NCBI GenBank assembly: GCA_963925605.1
Contig: CAWURY010000018.1
Coordinates: forward strand, 1-8,873
Direction of reading: 5' to 3'
Length of the DNA: 8,873 nucleotides
DNA from: Porticoccus sp963925605
GTDB taxonomy: Bacteria > Pseudomonadota > Gammaproteobacteria > Pseudomonadales > Porticoccaceae
This document shows, piece by piece, positions 6,659 to 8,873 of the stretch. A program made the translations under genes and the position numbers. The notes under the pieces are model-generated. The model worked only from the letters and a program-made list of their open reading frames with translations. It was not told where the DNA came from and ran no database searches. Each line of letters starts with the position of its first letter. Position 1 is the stretch's first letter.

Positions 6659-7171
6659 TTACTCTTTACCAGCTGAGTAAAAAATCGGACTCTCTTCATC
6701 TGACTTATTCGACTGTAAATCAAGTATTTTTTGCGCCGAGCTCAAGATGAAATCCCGAAAATTATCTTCTATGGGTGCTCTCTGTTTGTCAAAATTAATT
6801 TGCTCTTGCCTGCTTAATTGCCTCCAATTCTCTAAAATTGGAATATGCGAGGTAGCCTGAGCAAGCTGATTAAAAACCTGGTAACTGTCACTGTTATCTA
6901 AAGGGTGCAGCAAAGAGGACAATTTACTTATCCTTATAGCTGCTTCTGTTAAGCCTACCTGGCCTTGAATTAGCGCTGAAGCAATCACTCGAATACCATT
7001 TCGATAGCCAATCTGTCGTTTGACTAGCTCCTCCGAAAGAACGATGGCAGATTTTTTCTGTTGGAATTTTTTTTTGCGCACCTCTAGATAAAGAAAAAAG
7101 GCATACCCGCTCAAAAAAAGAAGTATTAATGCTGCGCTCACTATCAGTGCTGTGTAAAAAATTGGGTTCAT
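6659..7171 (-). CDS. DUF2489-like membrane-anchored protein
   Basis: A 170-residue protein with one N-terminal membrane segment (about residues 5-28, rich in Ala, Leu and Ile). A basic KVRKKK-like stretch (RKKKFQQKK) follows, then a soluble helical domain with VKRQIGYRNGIRVIASALIQGQVGLTEAAIRIS and an acidic tail. The overall pattern (short membrane anchor, conserved R-x-I-A-x-A-L region, about 150-170 residues) matches my recollection of the DUF2489 family, whose function is unknown. The anchor followed by positive residues predicts an N-out, cytoplasm-facing protein. It lies 62 bases downstream of rmuC on the same strand with no terminator between, so the two are probably co-transcribed. The ribosome binding site is weak. 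Confidence 0.78.
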   Translation of the reverse strand: MNPIFYTALIVSAALILLFLSGYAFFLYLEVRKKKFQQKKSAIVLSEELVKRQIGYRNGIRVIASALIQGQVGLTEAAIRISKLSSLLHPLDNSDSYQVFNQLAQATSHIPILENWRQLSRQEQINFDKQRAPIEDNFRDFILSSAQKILDLQSNKSDEESPIFYSAGKE

Positions 7172-7233
7172 GAGTGCTATCTTCGCTTACGTTACGCTAA
7201 TGATCAAAAAATATCCGGCGTTAACGAAAACTC

Positions 7234-8586
7234 TCATATTTTCAGATCATCTTTTTGCCCTGCATCCGCCTGAAGCAGCGATGTATCTTCTTGATTCAAA
7301 GCCTCTTTGCTCCATGTCTCTGGAATTTTTCGCTTACTGTGGGCCCCTAAATTTCTGATATCATCAAACCTTTTGACTAGATTCCCTCGCCCGCTAACCA
7401 AGCGATTTTTAGCCTGATCCCAGGCATCTTGGCTTTTTCCTATATGACGCCCAACTTCATCCAAAGAGTCCACTACCAAGGCAAGCTGGTCGTAGAGTTT
7501 TCCCGCTTCTATAGCAATTCTTTCAGCGTTACGATTTTGCTTATCATAACGCCATACATTATGAACAGTTTTCAATACAACCAGTAAAGTACTAGGGCTT
7601 ACAAGAAGAATTCCTTTGTCATAGGCATCTTTACACAAGGTGTCATCATTCTGAAGAGCCAACATAAAAGCTCCCTCTATTGGCACGAAGATCAACACAA
7701 AATCAAGCGTATTGATCCCTTCTAGCTGCTCGTAAGCTTTGCGGCTTAAGCCTGAAATATGATTTCTAATTGAATTAACATGCTGTTTTAAAAATAACTG
7801 CTTCTCTTTCGAGTCAGAAGCTCGACAGTAACGCTCGTAATCCGTTAGTGAAACTTTTGCATCGATAACCAAGTCTTTCTGATCAGGCATATGAATGATC
7901 ACATCTGGATTTCGACGATGCCCCTCATCATTATAATGGGATGATTGAACCACGTACTCTCGACCCTTGGTAAGACCTGAATCCTCGAGTAATCGCTCTA
8001 ATACAACCTCTCCCCAATTTCCCTGAAATTTACTATCCCCCTTTAATGCACTTGCAAGCTGAACCGCGTCTTCTCCGACTTGTTGGGCCTGTTTTTGCAA
8101 TTCCACAACTTGTCCAATCAGTTTATTTCTATTGGCATTTTCATTATGATAGGCTTCTTCTACCTGCTTACGAAATCCAGTTATTTCCTCGCGTAACGGA
8201 TCAATAGAAGAACTAAGGGCAAGCTTACTTTCCTGTGAGAACTTTTCTTGTTTCGCATCAAAAATTCGATTAGCTAAATTCTCAAATTCTTGACTTAAAC
8301 TTTCACGTGCTTGTTTTAACAGCGCCAGCTGTTCTTCGTATCTAATTTTGTCGCTCTCTAGGCGAACCTCTAATGCGGTCTTATTAGAACCAAGCAACAC
8401 AATATCTTTTTCTCGCGATGCCAGCATATCCCGAGTCACGCTTAGTTCATGAGTTAGGTTTTTCACCACTAGGTCATATGCAGTCTGTTTGTAGTGATTA
8501 TTGACTCTGAAGGCCAATAAAGTAACTGCCACCCCAACAATAAAACTGCCAAAAATAAATATAAGATTATATCCAGCTATGCCCAT
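7234..8586 (-). CDS. rmuC: DNA recombination protein RmuC
   Basis: RmuC was identified in E. coli as a factor limiting inversions at short inverted repeats and is predicted to be a membrane-tethered nuclease. The 450 residues (475 in E. coli) show an N-terminal membrane helix (about 5-27), a long coiled coil (about 35-180, rich in Glu, Lys, Gln and Leu) and a PD-(D/E)xK-like nuclease core. The core contains GNWGEVVLERLLEDSGL (189-205, Glu193), Asp228 in NPDVII and the catalytic-type motif DAK at 242-244. Further family blocks are VPIEGAF (301-307) and VSPSTLLVVLKTV (329-341). The ATG at 8586-8584 has AGGAG 11 bases upstream, a slightly long spacing. All presumed catalytic residues are present. 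The C-terminal 30 residues are a low-conservation tail. Confidence 0.96.
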   Translation of the reverse strand: MGIAGYNLIFIFGSFIVGVAVTLLAFRVNNHYKQTAYDLVVKNLTHELSVTRDMLASREKDIVLLGSNKTALEVRLESDKIRYEEQLALLKQARESLSQEFENLANRIFDAKQEKFSQESKLALSSSIDPLREEITGFRKQVEEAYHNENANRNKLIGQVVELQKQAQQVGEDAVQLASALKGDSKFQGNWGEVVLERLLEDSGLTKGREYVVQSSHYNDEGHRRNPDVIIHMPDQKDLVIDAKVSLTDYERYCRASDSKEKQLFLKQHVNSIRNHISGLSRKAYEQLEGINTLDFVLIFVPIEGAFMLALQNDDTLCKDAYDKGILLVSPSTLLVVLKTVHNVWRYDKQNRNAERIAIEAGKLYDQLALVVDSLDEVGRHIGKSQDAWDQAKNRLVSGRGNLVKRFDDIRNLGAHSKRKIPETWSKEALNQEDTSLLQADAGQKDDLKI

Positions 8587-8734
8587 AAAATATCTTGCTC
8601 CTAGCTAGGTCGTTATATTCAGTACCGCTGTTGGTGCCATTTATTCGAAAACTACAAAGCATCTCAGGACTAAAAGCTGTAGCCCAGTTATACTTAACAT
8701 TTATTTGACAATCTCTGTTGTTTCTTATTGTTGA

Positions 8735-8873
8735 TCAAGCTTTTGCGCTATCCCTCATAGAGACCTTATTGTACCACTCGAGAGATCGAGTATTTCCTTC
8801 TGGGATCTCCCTTTCAACCCATTTCGCAAAATCAACAGCACAAAAAGCAGTGATATCAGCCATTGTAAATGAA
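8735..8873 (-). CDS. Glutathione S-transferase family protein, C-terminal fragment cut by window edge
   Basis: Reading leftwards from the right edge, 45 codons are open to a TGA at 8737-8735. They begin SFTMADITAFCAVDFAKWV, continue IPEGNTRSLEWYN and end VSMRDSAKA. This is the typical end of a GST C-terminal helical domain: the (S/T)-x-A-D-I/L N-capping box of helix 6 (TMADIT), then a W-(Y/F)-x-x-(V/M) stretch and a Ser-Ala-Lys-Ala finish. The thioredoxin-like N-terminal half lies outside the window, so the class and substrate cannot be told. It ends 148 bases before the rmuC start on the same strand. The gap holds no clear terminator or gene. Confidence 0.82.
   Translation of the reverse strand, partial: SFTMADITAFCAVDFAKWVEREIPEGNTRSLEWYNKVSMRDSAKA

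Noticed and set aside
7170..7358. Plus-strand 62-codon open frame
   Set aside because: It is antisense to the rmuC C-terminus and its downstream gap, with no family resemblance.
8587..8734. RNA gene or promoter in the gap between the GST fragment and rmuC
   Set aside because: No tRNA-like folding, no strong hairpin and no promoter with acceptable spacing was found; TATAAC and TTGTCA on the minus strand are only 13 bases apart.
1..8873. Mobile element, CRISPR array or defence island
   Set aside because: No transposase, integrase, direct-repeat array or toxin-antitoxin gene is visible; all recognised genes are housekeeping or common conserved families.

Overview
The window looks like an ordinary chromosomal housekeeping segment from a gammaproteobacterium, probably outside the Enterobacterales. 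The reasons are the yccA-tusE gene order (as in E. coli), a TrmA that aligns almost without gaps to the enterobacterial enzyme, a PhhB-type pterin dehydratase, and a monomeric (about 740-residue) NADP isocitrate dehydrogenase, which E. coli lacks. The DNA is moderately AT-rich and even in character. I see no insertion sequence, phage gene, CRISPR array, tRNA or rRNA.

Left part, plus strand (1-2347): the 3' end of a YccA/Bax-inhibitor-1 membrane protein runs in from the left edge. It overlaps the start of a tusE (DsrC-family sulfur carrier) reading frame that carries an apparent single-base deletion near its start. A pterin-4a-carbinolamine dehydratase (phhB) and the tRNA m5U54 methyltransferase trmA follow. 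TusE and TrmA both act in tRNA modification (s2U34 and m5U54), but the genes look adjacent rather than tightly coupled.

Middle, plus strand (2348-6608): a CspA-family cold-shock gene has its own -10 element and a very strong intrinsic terminator. Monomeric isocitrate dehydrogenase comes next. A 15-bp inverted repeat then precedes a small exported cupin protein, whose stop codon directly abuts the start of a four-helix membrane protein of unknown function. A DUF1330 protein closes the plus-strand block, with a probable weak terminator at the convergent junction.

Right part, minus strand (6659-8873): reading right to left, there is the C-terminal 45 residues of a glutathione S-transferase-like protein cut by the window edge, then rmuC, then a membrane-anchored protein that resembles DUF2489. 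rmuC and the last gene are 62 bp apart and may be co-transcribed.

I found no convincing undescribed multi-gene system. The observations most worth a second look are the frameshifted tusE, the inverted repeat upstream of the exported cupin, and the cupin/membrane-protein pair.
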